From Corynebacterium anserum (GTDB lineage: Bacteria > Actinomycetota > Actinomycetes > Mycobacteriales > Mycobacteriaceae): DNA of 64,000 nt. Both the position numbers and the translations under genes were made by a program. The notes under the pieces are model-generated. The model was given only the letters and a program-made list of their open reading frames with translations, made no database searches and had not been told where the DNA came from. Position 1 is the first letter of the stretch, and every line of letters begins with the position of its first letter. The stretch lies in assembly GCF_014262665.1 (NCBI RefSeq), contig NZ_CP046883.1, forward strand, positions 1,426,001 through 1,490,000, written 5' to 3'. Below are positions 51,588 to 60,731 of the stretch, piece by piece.

Positions 51588-53189
51588 GTGTCAAACCTCT
51601 CGTGGTTCGTGACAGCAATGGTGGCTTACCTGATCGCCATGCTGCTCATCGGTTTGTATTCCTTCAGGAAGACAGATGAGTACGAAGACTACATGCTGGC
51701 AGGACGTAACTTGCACCCATTCCCGGCGGCTCTGTCCGCGGGTGCATCGGACATGTCCGGGTGGCTTTTGATGGGTCTCCCCGGCGCCCTCTATATGCTT
51801 GGTTTCTCCGAGTTATGGATGGCTATCGGTCTACTCATCGGCGCAACGGTTAACTGGTGGATCACCGCTCCGCGCCTCCGGGCCTACACCGAGGTGGCGA
51901 ATAACTCCATCACGTTGCCCTCTTTCCTAGAAAATCGTTTTCAGGATCGTAGCCACGTTCTCCGCGTGGTCTCTGGCATCGTGATCCTCGTGTTCTTCAC
52001 CTTCTATGTCTCCTCCGGTATGGTTGCCGGTGGCCGATACTTTGAATCCACCTTTGACGGCGACTACATGACCGGGCTCATTGTTATTGCAGGAGTGACC
52101 GTAGCCTACACCTTCATCGGAGGTTTCCTCGCTGTCTCCTACACGGATATGGTCCAGGGCATCATCATGTTCGTGTCTCTCATTCTGGTGCCGGTCATTG
52201 CCCTCATAACCATGGATGATCCGAGCGCCATCTGGACTTTTCAACGAGAGCACGCTTATGGACTAGGTACCATCGAGCCAAATCCCCACTGGTTCTCCTT
52301 GTTCACCGGCCTATCCTTCGTCACCATCATTTCGAACCTCGCTTGGGGTTTGGGATATTTTGGTCAACCCCACATCATCGTTCGCTTCATGGCTCTGCGC
52401 AGCCCATCCGACGCTAAAGCGGGCATGCGTTATGGCATTGGCTGGATGTTCCTGTGCCTCGTCGGCGCTATTTTTGTAGCTATCATCGCGCCAGCTTTCT
52501 TCGGCATGAACCCCCACATTTCCATCACTGACCAGACCAACTTTGAAACGATTTTCCTGGATATGGGACGTATTCTGTTCCATCCTTTGATCGCCGGACT
52601 AGTTCTCACCGCTGTATTAGCCGCCATTATGTCCACGATCTCTTCCCAGCTACTGGTGGTTTCCTCAGCACTAATCGAGGACATCTACAAGGGCCTCATC
52701 AATAAAAATGCCTCCGATTCCGCGCTGAAGAACCTTTCCCGCCTGTCCGTCATTGCGGTTGCAATTTTGGCCGGAGTTGTTGCAGCCAATCCGGATTCCG
52801 GGATTCTCGCTCTCGTCGAATTCGCATGGGCAGGTTTCGGTTCCTCCTTCGGACCGGTGATCGTTGGAGCACTGTTCTGGCGCCGCCTCAACACCCCCGG
52901 GGCCGCCGCAGGCCTCGCTACTGGTGCGGTCGTCGCCTTCATCTGGGGTGGTCTCCCAGCCTTCGGGATCATCGACAAGCCATTCGGACTCTACGAAATG
53001 ATCCCTGGTGTCGCAGCCAATATCATTGTCATGGTCATCGTTACCCTGGCCACCAAAGAGCCGTCCCAGGAGATAACTGACACCTTCGACAAGGCTGTGG
53101 CACTGTCCAAGGCCGCCGCAGCTGATCCTGAGAAAGACTTCGACGAGGCAGCAGCGCAGATTGATACCAGGAGTGCACCAGCCACGTAG
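51588..53189 (+). CDS. putP: Sodium/proline symporter PutP
   Basis: This is a secondary transporter of the SSS family, taking up proline with Na+. The 533 residues hold about 13 membrane helices. Family features are DYMLAGRNLHPFPAALSAGASDMSGWLLMG in helix 2 and following (Na+ and substrate contacts), WWITAPRLRAYTE, and LAAIMSTISSQLLVVSSALIEDIY. The C-terminal 40 residues are acidic and cytoplasmic. I chose GTG 51588 because AAGGAG stands 9-10 bases upstream and the sequence then matches PutP (SNLSWFV); the longer frame to 51405 is rejected. It is divergent from the SNF2 gene. Confidence 0.94.
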   Translation: MSNLSWFVTAMVAYLIAMLLIGLYSFRKTDEYEDYMLAGRNLHPFPAALSAGASDMSGWLLMGLPGALYMLGFSELWMAIGLLIGATVNWWITAPRLRAYTEVANNSITLPSFLENRFQDRSHVLRVVSGIVILVFFTFYVSSGMVAGGRYFESTFDGDYMTGLIVIAGVTVAYTFIGGFLAVSYTDMVQGIIMFVSLILVPVIALITMDDPSAIWTFQREHAYGLGTIEPNPHWFSLFTGLSFVTIISNLAWGLGYFGQPHIIVRFMALRSPSDAKAGMRYGIGWMFLCLVGAIFVAIIAPAFFGMNPHISITDQTNFETIFLDMGRILFHPLIAGLVLTAVLAAIMSTISSQLLVVSSALIEDIYKGLINKNASDSALKNLSRLSVIAVAILAGVVAANPDSGILALVEFAWAGFGSSFGPVIVGALFWRRLNTPGAAAGLATGAVVAFIWGGLPAFGIIDKPFGLYEMIPGVAANIIVMVIVTLATKEPSQEITDTFDKAVALSKAAAADPEKDFDEAAAQIDTRSAPAT

Positions 53190-53300
53190 CTTTCTCTCGT
53201 CCGGGCGCATCGGTCATCACATGAACCACCACACGTAGGCCGCCAAGGGCAGTGACCGCCAAGGGCGAACCTTTCCCCCGTCGTTGGAGTCTTACGCATT

Positions 53301-53993
53301 ATGACCATTCATAATGCGCTTCGACTTCCCCGGCGGGCTTTTTCATTTGCCTGCGTGGTGGCTGTTGTGCTGGTAGCTACCGTGAGGGTTCCCGCTTTCC
53401 ATCCTTTCCTGCACCCCAGCCCTCCTGTGGAACTGCGCGCAAGGGTAGAGCAAGCTTTGGACGTCGCTCATATCATTGATCGGCGTCTACGGGTCTTAGG
53501 GTATGAGCGTTCCTTGTTTGGATCGGGGTGGGCTATGACCGTCACAGCGGAAGGCACGTATCTCAGCACACGTGATGCGGTTATACAACGGGCACACCGT
53601 GCCTTAGCTCATGATGCAAGGGAACAGCGTTCCCTGTCCAACAGCCAGCGGGAACAGCAAGGTTTAGATGATTACACGGGTGAGGCAGTGACGGCGTCGG
53701 CGATCGAGATCGATCACATCGTTCCCCTCGCCGCTGCGTGGGATCTGGGAGCTCACAAGTGGGATATGGCACAAAGACGCCGTTTCGCTAACGACCTTGC
53801 CCTTAACCTCGCCGCGACCTTTTCCCAGCTCAACCGCGAGAAGTCCGACGCCACATTAAGCCACTGGGTACCACCAGACGAGACACGACAGTGCTCTTAT
53901 GCTGCCCGTTACCTCACAGTCATCACCGAATATGGTTTGGATCTTCCTCGGGACGACGCAGAGACGGCACGGCAAGTCTGTCACATCCGTTAA
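53301..53993 (+). CDS. Exported HNH nuclease with DUF1524/GmrSD-type domain
   Basis: This is a 230-residue protein with a basic N terminus and one hydrophobic segment (AFSFACVVAVVLVATVRVPAF), most likely a signal peptide or anchor, then a DUF1524-type HNH domain: IEIDHIVPLAAAWDLGAHKW, RRRFANDLALNLAA, and NREKSDATLSHWVPP. The His-containing EIDHIVPL is the metal/active-site motif. Secreted nucleases of this kind are common in corynebacteria and streptomycetes; nutrient recovery from DNA is a reasonable guess. Two Cys near the C terminus could form a disulfide. It follows putP by 111 bp. Confidence 0.85.
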   Translation: MTIHNALRLPRRAFSFACVVAVVLVATVRVPAFHPFLHPSPPVELRARVEQALDVAHIIDRRLRVLGYERSLFGSGWAMTVTAEGTYLSTRDAVIQRAHRALAHDAREQRSLSNSQREQQGLDDYTGEAVTASAIEIDHIVPLAAAWDLGAHKWDMAQRRRFANDLALNLAATFSQLNREKSDATLSHWVPPDETRQCSYAARYLTVITEYGLDLPRDDAETARQVCHIR

Positions 53994-54265
53994 GTACACA
54001 GCCCTGCCATATCCGCTTTCGCTCAGTGCACAGCTTTGTCACATTCGCCACATACACAGTAAAGCGACCAGTAGATGTACGGAAAACTCCTTGTGCACCG
54101 CCTATAAAGCTATCCACGGGATATCCTCTATGGGGCGGATGAAACCATACACAGGACGCATCGCGGGGCAGCCATCGCCATCCCACACTACAAGGAATGT
54201 GAACTGCATTACCTTAAGGCGCGCCTGATCTGACATTCACAGAAATCTTTGCCAAAGTGGTGGAC

Positions 54266-54751
54266 ATGTCCAATTTCATCGTTATTCTGCACGTACTTGC
54301 TGCAATCCTGCTGATTGGCCCGGTTGCCGTATCTACATCTATGTTCGCCCCTCAGCTGCGCAAGGTCGACAGCGGAAGCGAAGATGCGAGTACCCTGCGG
54401 CTGCTGCACAGTATCACCCGCGTCTATGGACTCATCTCTCTCATTGTTCCGACGCTCGGTCTAATCGCCATGTTCACCGTCGATGGGGCAATGAAAAACC
54501 CCCTCATCCACACCGGATTGCTACTCTCCATCATCGCGTGGGTCATTTTAGTATTCCTGGTCATTCCACGTCAGCGGCTGGCACTGCTCTCCGTGAACGC
54601 TCTCACCCCTGCTGACACCCCAGCATCCGAGAAGGAAACTGCCGCGCTGCACAAAGTGGATACAGCCAAACTGCCTGCTCACATTGCCATGTTCGGCGGA
54701 ATCTTTAACCTGTTGTGGTTCATCACCGCACTACTCATGTTCTTTGCGTAG
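54266..54751 (+). CDS. Small integral membrane protein (DUF2269-like)
   Basis: This protein of 161 residues has four predicted membrane helices (FIVILHVLAAILLIGPVAVS; VYGLISLIVPTLGLIAMFTV; HTGLLLSIIAWVILVFLVIP; HIAMFGGIFNLLWFITALLM). The first helix with its HVLAAILLIGP resembles the DUF2269 family of unknown function. The start is ATG 54266, or GTG 54257 or 54260; none has a strong ribosome binding site. A strong inverted repeat follows between it and the convergent DEAD-box gene. Confidence 0.7.
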   Translation: MSNFIVILHVLAAILLIGPVAVSTSMFAPQLRKVDSGSEDASTLRLLHSITRVYGLISLIVPTLGLIAMFTVDGAMKNPLIHTGLLLSIIAWVILVFLVIPRQRLALLSVNALTPADTPASEKETAALHKVDTAKLPAHIAMFGGIFNLLWFITALLMFFA

Positions 54752-54862
54752 ATTCTGTATCTTGCCGCAGAGACGACCATACATAGGTCATCTTGCATAA
54801 CATGCTCTTGTCGCCGCTGCTCTGGTCCTTTCATGATCAGACGGCGGTGTCAGAGCGAGACA

Positions 54863-54908
54863 AAATCCTCCGAGGAAAGCAAACTTTTCACGCTCTCTCG
54901 GAGGATTT
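54863..54908. terminator. Bidirectional terminator hairpin
   Basis: AAATCCTCCGAG (54863-54874) and CTCGGAGGATTT (54897-54908) are perfect 12-bp arms; A-runs outside one arm give T-runs on the other strand. It lies between the convergent membrane-protein and DEAD-box genes and should stop transcription both ways. Confidence 0.75.
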
Positions 54909-55025
54909 ATTCATTGGACAATTCACCCGCCGTGCGAACAACAGGGCTGCCGGCTAGAAAGCCCTGAGCACTAGGGCTGTGTGCTGAAAACGCCTGGGCA
55001 TCGAAGCTTCCCAGCACACCTTCAC

Positions 55026-57272
55026 TTAGCGGTTTCCCCAGTGTCGATTGTCGCGACGATCCTTGCGGTCATTGCGGCGGTTACTGAACTTATCGTTGCG
55101 TCCGCGGCTCTGTCGCTCAAAACCTCCGCGATCCTTTCCGTGATCAGAGAAACGGTTCCGGCCACCACGTCCGGAACGCTCACCACGAGCGTTCTCCCAC
55201 CGGTTGTCACGGTCGCTATAACGGCCACGACCGCTGGTGCGTCCACCGCGATCACCACCGTTACGTTCACCTCGATCACGGCGTTTATGGCTGCCTGGGC
55301 GACCAGCTGGAGCACCCGGATCCGGCTCTATATTGATCAATTGTCCAGATACACGCGTGTCATCAAACAGGCGGAATACATCTTCTGGAAGGTCATTAGG
55401 AAGTTCCACCAATGAGTGCTCCGAGAAGATACTGATGCGCCCAAAATCACGGGAGTTCAAGCCGCCTTCATTTGCCAAAGCGCCCACAATGGCACCCGGG
55501 CGAACACGTTGGCGATGCCCAACGTTGAGGCGATAAACCGCAAACTCGTTGCCGTGGCGATCACTTACAGTAGGTGGCTTCTTATTAAAGCGCTCCTCAA
55601 ATGGGCGTGCAGCACCACCGCCGCGCCGACCATCATCACCATAACGATCTTCACGTCGACGCTTGGGACGCTCGGTCTTCGGCGGTTCCTTCATCAGGAA
55701 TTCCTCGCCTGACTGCATCTGAGCAGCCAACGCAGCAGCAATGTCCTCCATTGGAACATCGTTGTTTTCCGCATAGTTCTTCACTAGTTCACGGAAAACC
55801 TGCATCTGCGGGTCACCGAGGGACTCGGTTAATGCGTCATTAAATTTCTCCCGGCGCGCCTCATTAACTTCATCGACGGTAGGCAGCTCGATCTCATTGA
55901 GACGGGACTTAGTAGCGCGTTCAATAGCCTTCAGCAGACGCCGTTCGCGTGGGGTAACAAAGAGAATGGCGCGTCCCTTACGCCCCGCACGGCCCGTACG
56001 TCCAATGCGGTGGACATAGGACTCAGTATCGTGAGGAATGTCGTAATTAAAGACGTGGGTAATGCGGTCTACGTCAAGACCTCGTGCCGCAACGTCGGTA
56101 GCCACAAGGATGTCCAACCTGCCATCCTTGAGTTGATCTACTGTGCGTTCGCGCTGCGCTTGCGCAATATCGCCATTGATAGCTGCGGCATTGAAACCAC
56201 GGGCGCATAGACGCTCGGCAAGCTCCTCAGTCTCATTCTTAGTGCGCACGAACATGATCATCGCTTCGAACTCGGTGACCTCGAGAATACGGGTCAGCGC
56301 GTCCAGCTTGTTGCGGTGGCTGACGAGCAGATAATCCTGCTCAATATTCTCCGACGTGCGTTGGGCAGCTTTCACCGTGATCTCCACTGGAGAGTTCAGG
56401 TACTGCTTAGACAGGCGCCGGATCCCATTCGGCATGGTTGCCGAGAACAGAGCAACCTGCTTTTCCTCCGGGGTATCTTCCAGAATGCGTTCAACATCCT
56501 CTTGGAAACCCATATTGAGCATCTCATCGGCCTCATCAAGAACCATAAAGCGCAGGTTTGAGATGTCCAGGCTGCCCTTTTCCAGATGATCAATGACGCG
56601 GCCGGGAGTGCCCACAATAATTTGAGCTCCACGCCTCAGTCCGGAGAGCTGAACACCATAGGACTGGCCCCCGTAGATGGGCAGGACAGAAATACCACCG
56701 AGGTGCTGTGAAAATGACTGGAAAGACTCTGCCACTTGTAGGGCCAACTCGCGAGTCGGTGCCAGCACCAACGCCTGTGGATGGTGCGCCTCTTTCTCAA
56801 TCCGAGAGAGAATAGGCAGGGCGAAGGCAGCGGTCTTACCGGTACCGGTCTGCGCCAACCCCACCACATCATTGCCGTCCATCAGAACAGGGATGGTTTC
56901 GGCCTGTATTGGGGAAGGCTGCTCAAAGCCCACCTGTTTCACGGCGTTCAGGATGTCTTCTGGAAGACCCAGGTCATCGAATTTTGGCCCTTGATCGTCC
57001 TCTGCAGGCTCTTCTTCTGCGGCATCCGCGATGTCTTTTACCTTGTTAGCAGTCTCGGTCTTCTCAGATGTCTCTGCGTTCACATGCTCTGTGGCGTTGT
57101 CTACTGCGCTAGTGGCAGGGTTCTCGCATGCGTTAGAGGTATCCCCCAACACATCGGCCACACCTAGTGGCCGTTCGCCATTGCTCTCATTGTGCAGATT
57201 GTTCTGAGCTACCGATGTCTCGTCTTCCACCGGCTTGTTTACGTCGCCGGCGACGTTTTCAGTATCACTCAT
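55026..57272 (-). CDS. deaD: DEAD-box ATP-dependent RNA helicase (DeaD/CsdA-like)
   Basis: This RNA helicase acts in ribosome assembly and mRNA turnover. It has an acidic Ser/Thr/Glu-rich N-terminal extension of about 95 residues, the Q motif FEQPSPIQAETIP, AQTGTGKTAAFA (I), PTRELALQ (Ia), VLDEADEML (II, DEAD), FSATMP (III), and HRIGRTGRAGRKGRA (VI). A DbpA-type RNA-binding domain (FAVYRLNVGHRQRVRPGAIV) follows, then an Arg/Gly/Asp-rich tail (RGGRTSGRGRYSDRDNRW-type). The 748 residues fit actinobacterial CsdA-like helicases. Confidence 0.95.
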   Translation of the reverse strand: MSDTENVAGDVNKPVEDETSVAQNNLHNESNGERPLGVADVLGDTSNACENPATSAVDNATEHVNAETSEKTETANKVKDIADAAEEEPAEDDQGPKFDDLGLPEDILNAVKQVGFEQPSPIQAETIPVLMDGNDVVGLAQTGTGKTAAFALPILSRIEKEAHHPQALVLAPTRELALQVAESFQSFSQHLGGISVLPIYGGQSYGVQLSGLRRGAQIIVGTPGRVIDHLEKGSLDISNLRFMVLDEADEMLNMGFQEDVERILEDTPEEKQVALFSATMPNGIRRLSKQYLNSPVEITVKAAQRTSENIEQDYLLVSHRNKLDALTRILEVTEFEAMIMFVRTKNETEELAERLCARGFNAAAINGDIAQAQRERTVDQLKDGRLDILVATDVAARGLDVDRITHVFNYDIPHDTESYVHRIGRTGRAGRKGRAILFVTPRERRLLKAIERATKSRLNEIELPTVDEVNEARREKFNDALTESLGDPQMQVFRELVKNYAENNDVPMEDIAAALAAQMQSGEEFLMKEPPKTERPKRRREDRYGDDGRRGGGAARPFEERFNKKPPTVSDRHGNEFAVYRLNVGHRQRVRPGAIVGALANEGGLNSRDFGRISIFSEHSLVELPNDLPEDVFRLFDDTRVSGQLINIEPDPGAPAGRPGSHKRRDRGERNGGDRGGRTSGRGRYSDRDNRWENARGERSGRGGRNRFSDHGKDRGGFERQSRGRNDKFSNRRNDRKDRRDNRHWGNR

Positions 57273-57466
57273 TGCTCGATTAGCCTACGCCGCCAGCTGG
57301 CTAAAAGCTAACGTCAGCGTGCATCTCGAACTTGAGCACACCCGCGATGCCCCCGAAGGAGTCCCAAGTCACGTTCATGCACAGTAGCGTTCCACCACAC
57401 ACCGTCTACATACGGCATCACCCCCCTGCAGCATAGGCATCTACCGCTTACCGCTGCGGACGGTAG

Positions 57467-58795
57467 CTATGAGGCACCCAGTAACTCCACTACGCGCTTT
57501 GCAGCCCGCTGACCGCTGCGCAGAGCCCCGTCAATCGTTGGATTCGCGTGTTGAATACCCGCCAACGCTATGTGGCTACGGGTGATGACATCTTCATTCG
57601 CGGCGCGGGTGGCTCGTCGTGGCGATAAAACAGGGTGAGCATTCGGAATGTGGTGCCTGGTGACGAGTTCCCATGCCGCAGAATCCACACCGAGCAATTG
57701 ACCCATATAACGCCGCATTGTCTGTTCGTCTGGCACATCGCTTTCTTGTAGTGCTCGCGGGCTACCACCATATGCAACTGTTCCTTGCACCAGATGGCGC
57801 TTCGGCGCATAGTCAGGAGCCACTGCAGTCACTTCTGCGATGGATGCGATCGGGGTGTCACCTGTTCCATCAACGGTAATAACTCCGCGCTCGCACACCG
57901 GTTCGTCTGAAATAAACCAGAATGTGTCCTGCCCGCGCATCGCCGAGAGGTTGCGCCCCAACAAAGCAGCTTCTTCAGCCTGAGGCACCGCGAGGATCAC
58001 GTATGAAAAACGCTCTGTACGTCCGTGCTCCCCTAGCTCCACATCGACGTATCCCGTGGCCTGATCGGTCGTCTCCACCACTTTTAAGCGAGTAACGCGC
58101 GTGTCGAGTTCCACCGTGACTCCAGAAACCCGGCTCATGAGGCTCGATAAGTCACCCATCCCTTGCGCTGGAATGGTTGCAGATCCTCGCAATAACGTGG
58201 CAAATACCCACTTGGCGTAGATTGACGACGTTTCACCATCTGTATCCAACAGGAACGCGCGCATGAGAGGGTCCATGACCGCGCTTCTTATTTGTCGTGT
58301 TACCCCAGAGCGATCCAGGCTTTGAGCCATGCTTAGGTCTTTGTTGCGTCGAGAATCGGATATCTTCCGCAATTCCAGCGAGGTTCGATGCGAAAGCTCG
58401 GCGCCGAGCCATTTGCGTAGGGCCATGAGGTCCCGAATGCTGATCGCTGAACGCATGCTCGGCTTAAAGATCCCAGCGAAGATGCGGGGGGAACGTATTG
58501 GATCTCCCAGGAATGCCGGCCCCTGCTTGGTCATACTTTGGATGCCGGCTTCAAAAGAGCGCATATTGAGCGCCGAGTATTCCCCCGGAGTGAGCAGCTC
58601 TTTGAGAGCCGGATACCACGAGTTAAGTAGCTGAAAACCCTTGTCGACGATGATGTCGTCGTAGCGTTCTGATTTGACCCGGCCGCCGAGGGTGCCCGTT
58701 GCTTCGAAGAGAGTGCAGCGAATCCCCGCTGTTCGGAGGGTGCGGGCTGCCGCCAGCCCGGCGAGGCCACCGCCTACGATTGCCACATCAGTCAT
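57467..58795 (-). CDS. FAD-dependent amine-oxidase/desaturase-type oxidoreductase
   Basis: This is a flavoprotein of 442 residues with the N-terminal dinucleotide motif VAIVGGGLAGLAAARTLR, GTLGGRVKSER (RxGGR-like), and a C-terminal FAD-binding strand ALAGIQHANPTIDGALRSGQRAAKRV. This architecture is shared by protoporphyrinogen oxidases, phytoene desaturases and amine oxidases; the substrate cannot be read from the sequence. I chose ATG 58795, which follows GGAG by 8 bases. No carotenoid or heme genes are adjacent. The divergent orphan gene at 59160 shares its 363-bp upstream region, including the LexA-like palindrome. Confidence 0.82.
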   Translation of the reverse strand: MTDVAIVGGGLAGLAAARTLRTAGIRCTLFEATGTLGGRVKSERYDDIIVDKGFQLLNSWYPALKELLTPGEYSALNMRSFEAGIQSMTKQGPAFLGDPIRSPRIFAGIFKPSMRSAISIRDLMALRKWLGAELSHRTSLELRKISDSRRNKDLSMAQSLDRSGVTRQIRSAVMDPLMRAFLLDTDGETSSIYAKWVFATLLRGSATIPAQGMGDLSSLMSRVSGVTVELDTRVTRLKVVETTDQATGYVDVELGEHGRTERFSYVILAVPQAEEAALLGRNLSAMRGQDTFWFISDEPVCERGVITVDGTGDTPIASIAEVTAVAPDYAPKRHLVQGTVAYGGSPRALQESDVPDEQTMRRYMGQLLGVDSAAWELVTRHHIPNAHPVLSPRRATRAANEDVITRSHIALAGIQHANPTIDGALRSGQRAAKRVVELLGAS

Positions 58796-59159
58796 TTGGG
58801 TTTCTCCAAAGCGCCACAAGAGGTCTGTTTGTCCGGACAGTTACGTCGCGTTTCATTGTTCGCAGAGCACTGTTCTGCTTCTCTGTGCGCCATGTTAGTT
58901 GCCGTGCTCTAGCTTCCCTACAAATGGCTCACGTGTAGAACATATGTTCTATTTATTTCTCAACGCCACCTCTTTATTGTCTCGCTCGTTCCTAACGTTC
59001 GACGTAGTGAATTCGAAGAAAAGCGACTTCAGAAAAGCCATTCCCGGGAAAAGCCTCGCGATGAACCCACTGCACATCACTTCTTCGATGTCAGCCCTCG
59101 GCTTCATTTCACTTTTCTCCCACACCCTTCCGCAGCATGAAACACAGAAGGAGGTTCCC
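58796..59159. other. Divergent region FAD oxidoreductase / orphan gene
   Basis: This holds 364 bp. It carries the 16-bp perfect palindrome at 58936-58951. The plus frame of the orphan gene stays open back to 58899 but lacks any family-like or biased sequence, and the only strong ribosome binding site (AAGGAGG) is just before 59160. No other gene is visible. Confidence 0.55.
58936..58951. promoter_or_regulatory. LexA (SOS) box-like palindrome TAGAACATATGTTCTA
   Basis: This is a perfect 16-bp palindrome. It fits the actinobacterial SOS box (TCGAAC-N4-GTTCGA; in C. glutamicum roughly TCGAAMANNTGTTCGA) except for A for C at position 2 and the matching T for G. It lies 209 bp before the orphan ATG (59160) and 141 bp before the FAD oxidoreductase ATG, so either could be DNA-damage regulated. 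Confidence 0.6.
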
Positions 59160-59660
59160 ATGCTGAATATCCGATCAATCACCACGTCCACACCTCACCC
59201 GCAAGCTTCTCCCCTCTCTGCTTTAGCTCCCGTTCGTGATAGCAGGCGCAATGCTGAACAGATCAAAGCACTACTGCGTCATCCTCGCAGTCGTATCCGC
59301 ATTGCTCCCAACTGGAAAGCGCCTCACGTGATCGTGAATATGCGTAGTGCCCAAGCCCGCATACACGCATCGCGTCACAGAGTCTCACCCATCATGTGGG
59401 AAAAACTTATTGGTACACCCGCTCCCACTGACGCTCCTTTATTCCTTGTCACTTTGAGCGCGATGGTAGATGAGAAATCTCTGCGCGGCCCCCTGCGTAA
59501 TGTGACCGTTGATATTCATTCGCTTTTCCGCTCAATTGTCAGAAACGCATGGATCCAGCGCGACAGCGAAGGCGAATCTCTTACGTGGACATGGCACGCG
59601 CTATTAACACAGGAACAGCTCGAAGCTGAACCTCTCACTACGCGTCCCCACGCTGCCTGA
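59160..59660 (+). CDS. Orphan protein, possibly under LexA control
   Basis: I do not recognise this 166-residue protein. It is soluble and basic in the first half (RNAEQIKALLRHPRSRIRIA), then has a hydrophobic strand-rich part (APLFLVTLSAMVDEKSL) and a Trp-containing end (SLTWTWHALLTQEQLE). There is no signal peptide or known motif. The start is secured by AAGGAGG six bases before ATG 59160. The +1 frame across the stop stays open to TAG 59749-59751 and reads protein-like (LPEDEVAEETVVARKEAYL), so the end may be frameshifted. A LexA-type palindrome lies upstream. Confidence 0.6.
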   Translation: MLNIRSITTSTPHPQASPLSALAPVRDSRRNAEQIKALLRHPRSRIRIAPNWKAPHVIVNMRSAQARIHASRHRVSPIMWEKLIGTPAPTDAPLFLVTLSAMVDEKSLRGPLRNVTVDIHSLFRSIVRNAWIQRDSEGESLTWTWHALLTQEQLEAEPLTTRPHAA

Positions 59661-59765
59661 GGATGAGGTTGCAGAGGAGACGGTTGTTGCACGAAAAGAG
59701 GCCTACCTAGCCATCACCTCCGGTGTTGCTACATCTCCCCGTTCTCAATAGACGGACTTGCCCCC

Positions 59766-60602
59766 TCAGTGAGCAGATTCGCCGTCGTCTACATCCCTGT
59801 AGGACTCGCCGTCTTCATCGGTGTCAGCAGTATCCTCTTCGTCGTCATAAACGCCCTCATCATAAACATTGCCGTCATGAGCGCCCTCATCATAGGCGTC
59901 GTCAAGAGGAACGAGCATCTCTTCCCAGTCGTATGCCTGCTGGGCAGCAACTGCCAAGGCATCAAACATTAAAGAGAAATCAGTGAAAGTTCCCAGCTCC
60001 AAGATCTCGCGGGTGAGGTCGCCAATATCCGCCACCATGTCATCGAATACACCCTGGCGCTCGGCCTCACGTATATCTTCCTCATACTCGAAGAGCTCAT
60101 CAGTCGCCTGCTCAAGCAATTCTTCAAAATCGTCGCCATAGGTCACAAAGGTCACACGCCCTTCGGGCTGCTCACCATCGGCTTCCAACTCCACAACCAA
60201 ATGGGACTCCTCGCCTACCTGAGCGTGAACCACCAACGGTTCAGTGGGATCCTGCTCAAAGTCAAGATCTTCAAGCCGATCATCACTCCCCTCGATCAGA
60301 TCATTCAACACGCTAATTACCTGATCCATGGCGATATGCTTGTTCACTTCAGCGACTGCCGCGTCCACAGAGAACACCACCCCCACCAGCGCTGCCTCAA
60401 ATTCCTCATCCTCATCGGTGACATCTGCCATCGCCACAAACACATTGGCAGCCTTTATAGCGCTCACAGGTCCCTCACCGACGATCTCAGAAAATTGCAC
60501 TTCGACCTCCGGAGCAATGGGAACAAACAAAGTGCCGTCCACAATGCGAGACTCAATACCCTCAGCGTCTAGGGCCTCGGCAATGTCTTCGTAGAAACCC
60601 AT
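59766..60602 (-). CDS. Acidic protein of unknown function
   Basis: This protein of 278 residues is strongly acidic throughout and most of all at the C terminus (repeats of the DAYDEGAHDG / NVYDEGVYDD type followed by a Glu/Asp tail). The N-terminal part (MGFYEDIAEALDAEGIESRI, DGTLFVPIAPEVEVQ) looks like a folded alpha/beta domain; a distant likeness to YbjN-type proteins is possible but unproven. I chose ATG 60602 because AAAGGA stands 8 bases upstream; the frame opens to 60686. It is cytoplasmic by sequence. The carboxylesterase gene lies 129 bp upstream in the same direction. Confidence 0.7.
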   Translation of the reverse strand: MGFYEDIAEALDAEGIESRIVDGTLFVPIAPEVEVQFSEIVGEGPVSAIKAANVFVAMADVTDEDEEFEAALVGVVFSVDAAVAEVNKHIAMDQVISVLNDLIEGSDDRLEDLDFEQDPTEPLVVHAQVGEESHLVVELEADGEQPEGRVTFVTYGDDFEELLEQATDELFEYEEDIREAERQGVFDDMVADIGDLTREILELGTFTDFSLMFDALAVAAQQAYDWEEMLVPLDDAYDEGAHDGNVYDEGVYDDEEDTADTDEDGESYRDVDDGESAH

Positions 60603-60731
60603 CACAGGTTCCTTTCTCGCAAGGGTTCCACCCCACGCGTGTTGCAAACCACGCCCCGGCGCGGATACGCACAGCCACCGAGACACCTTGAGGATAATGT
60701 TAGCCCCGTGCAGCCACTCCTGCTAACGCCA

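Noticed and set aside
58899-59159. 87-codon N-terminal extension of the orphan gene
   Set aside because: A perfect AAGGAGG ribosome binding site precedes the internal ATG at 59160, and the extension runs through the LexA-type palindrome region.
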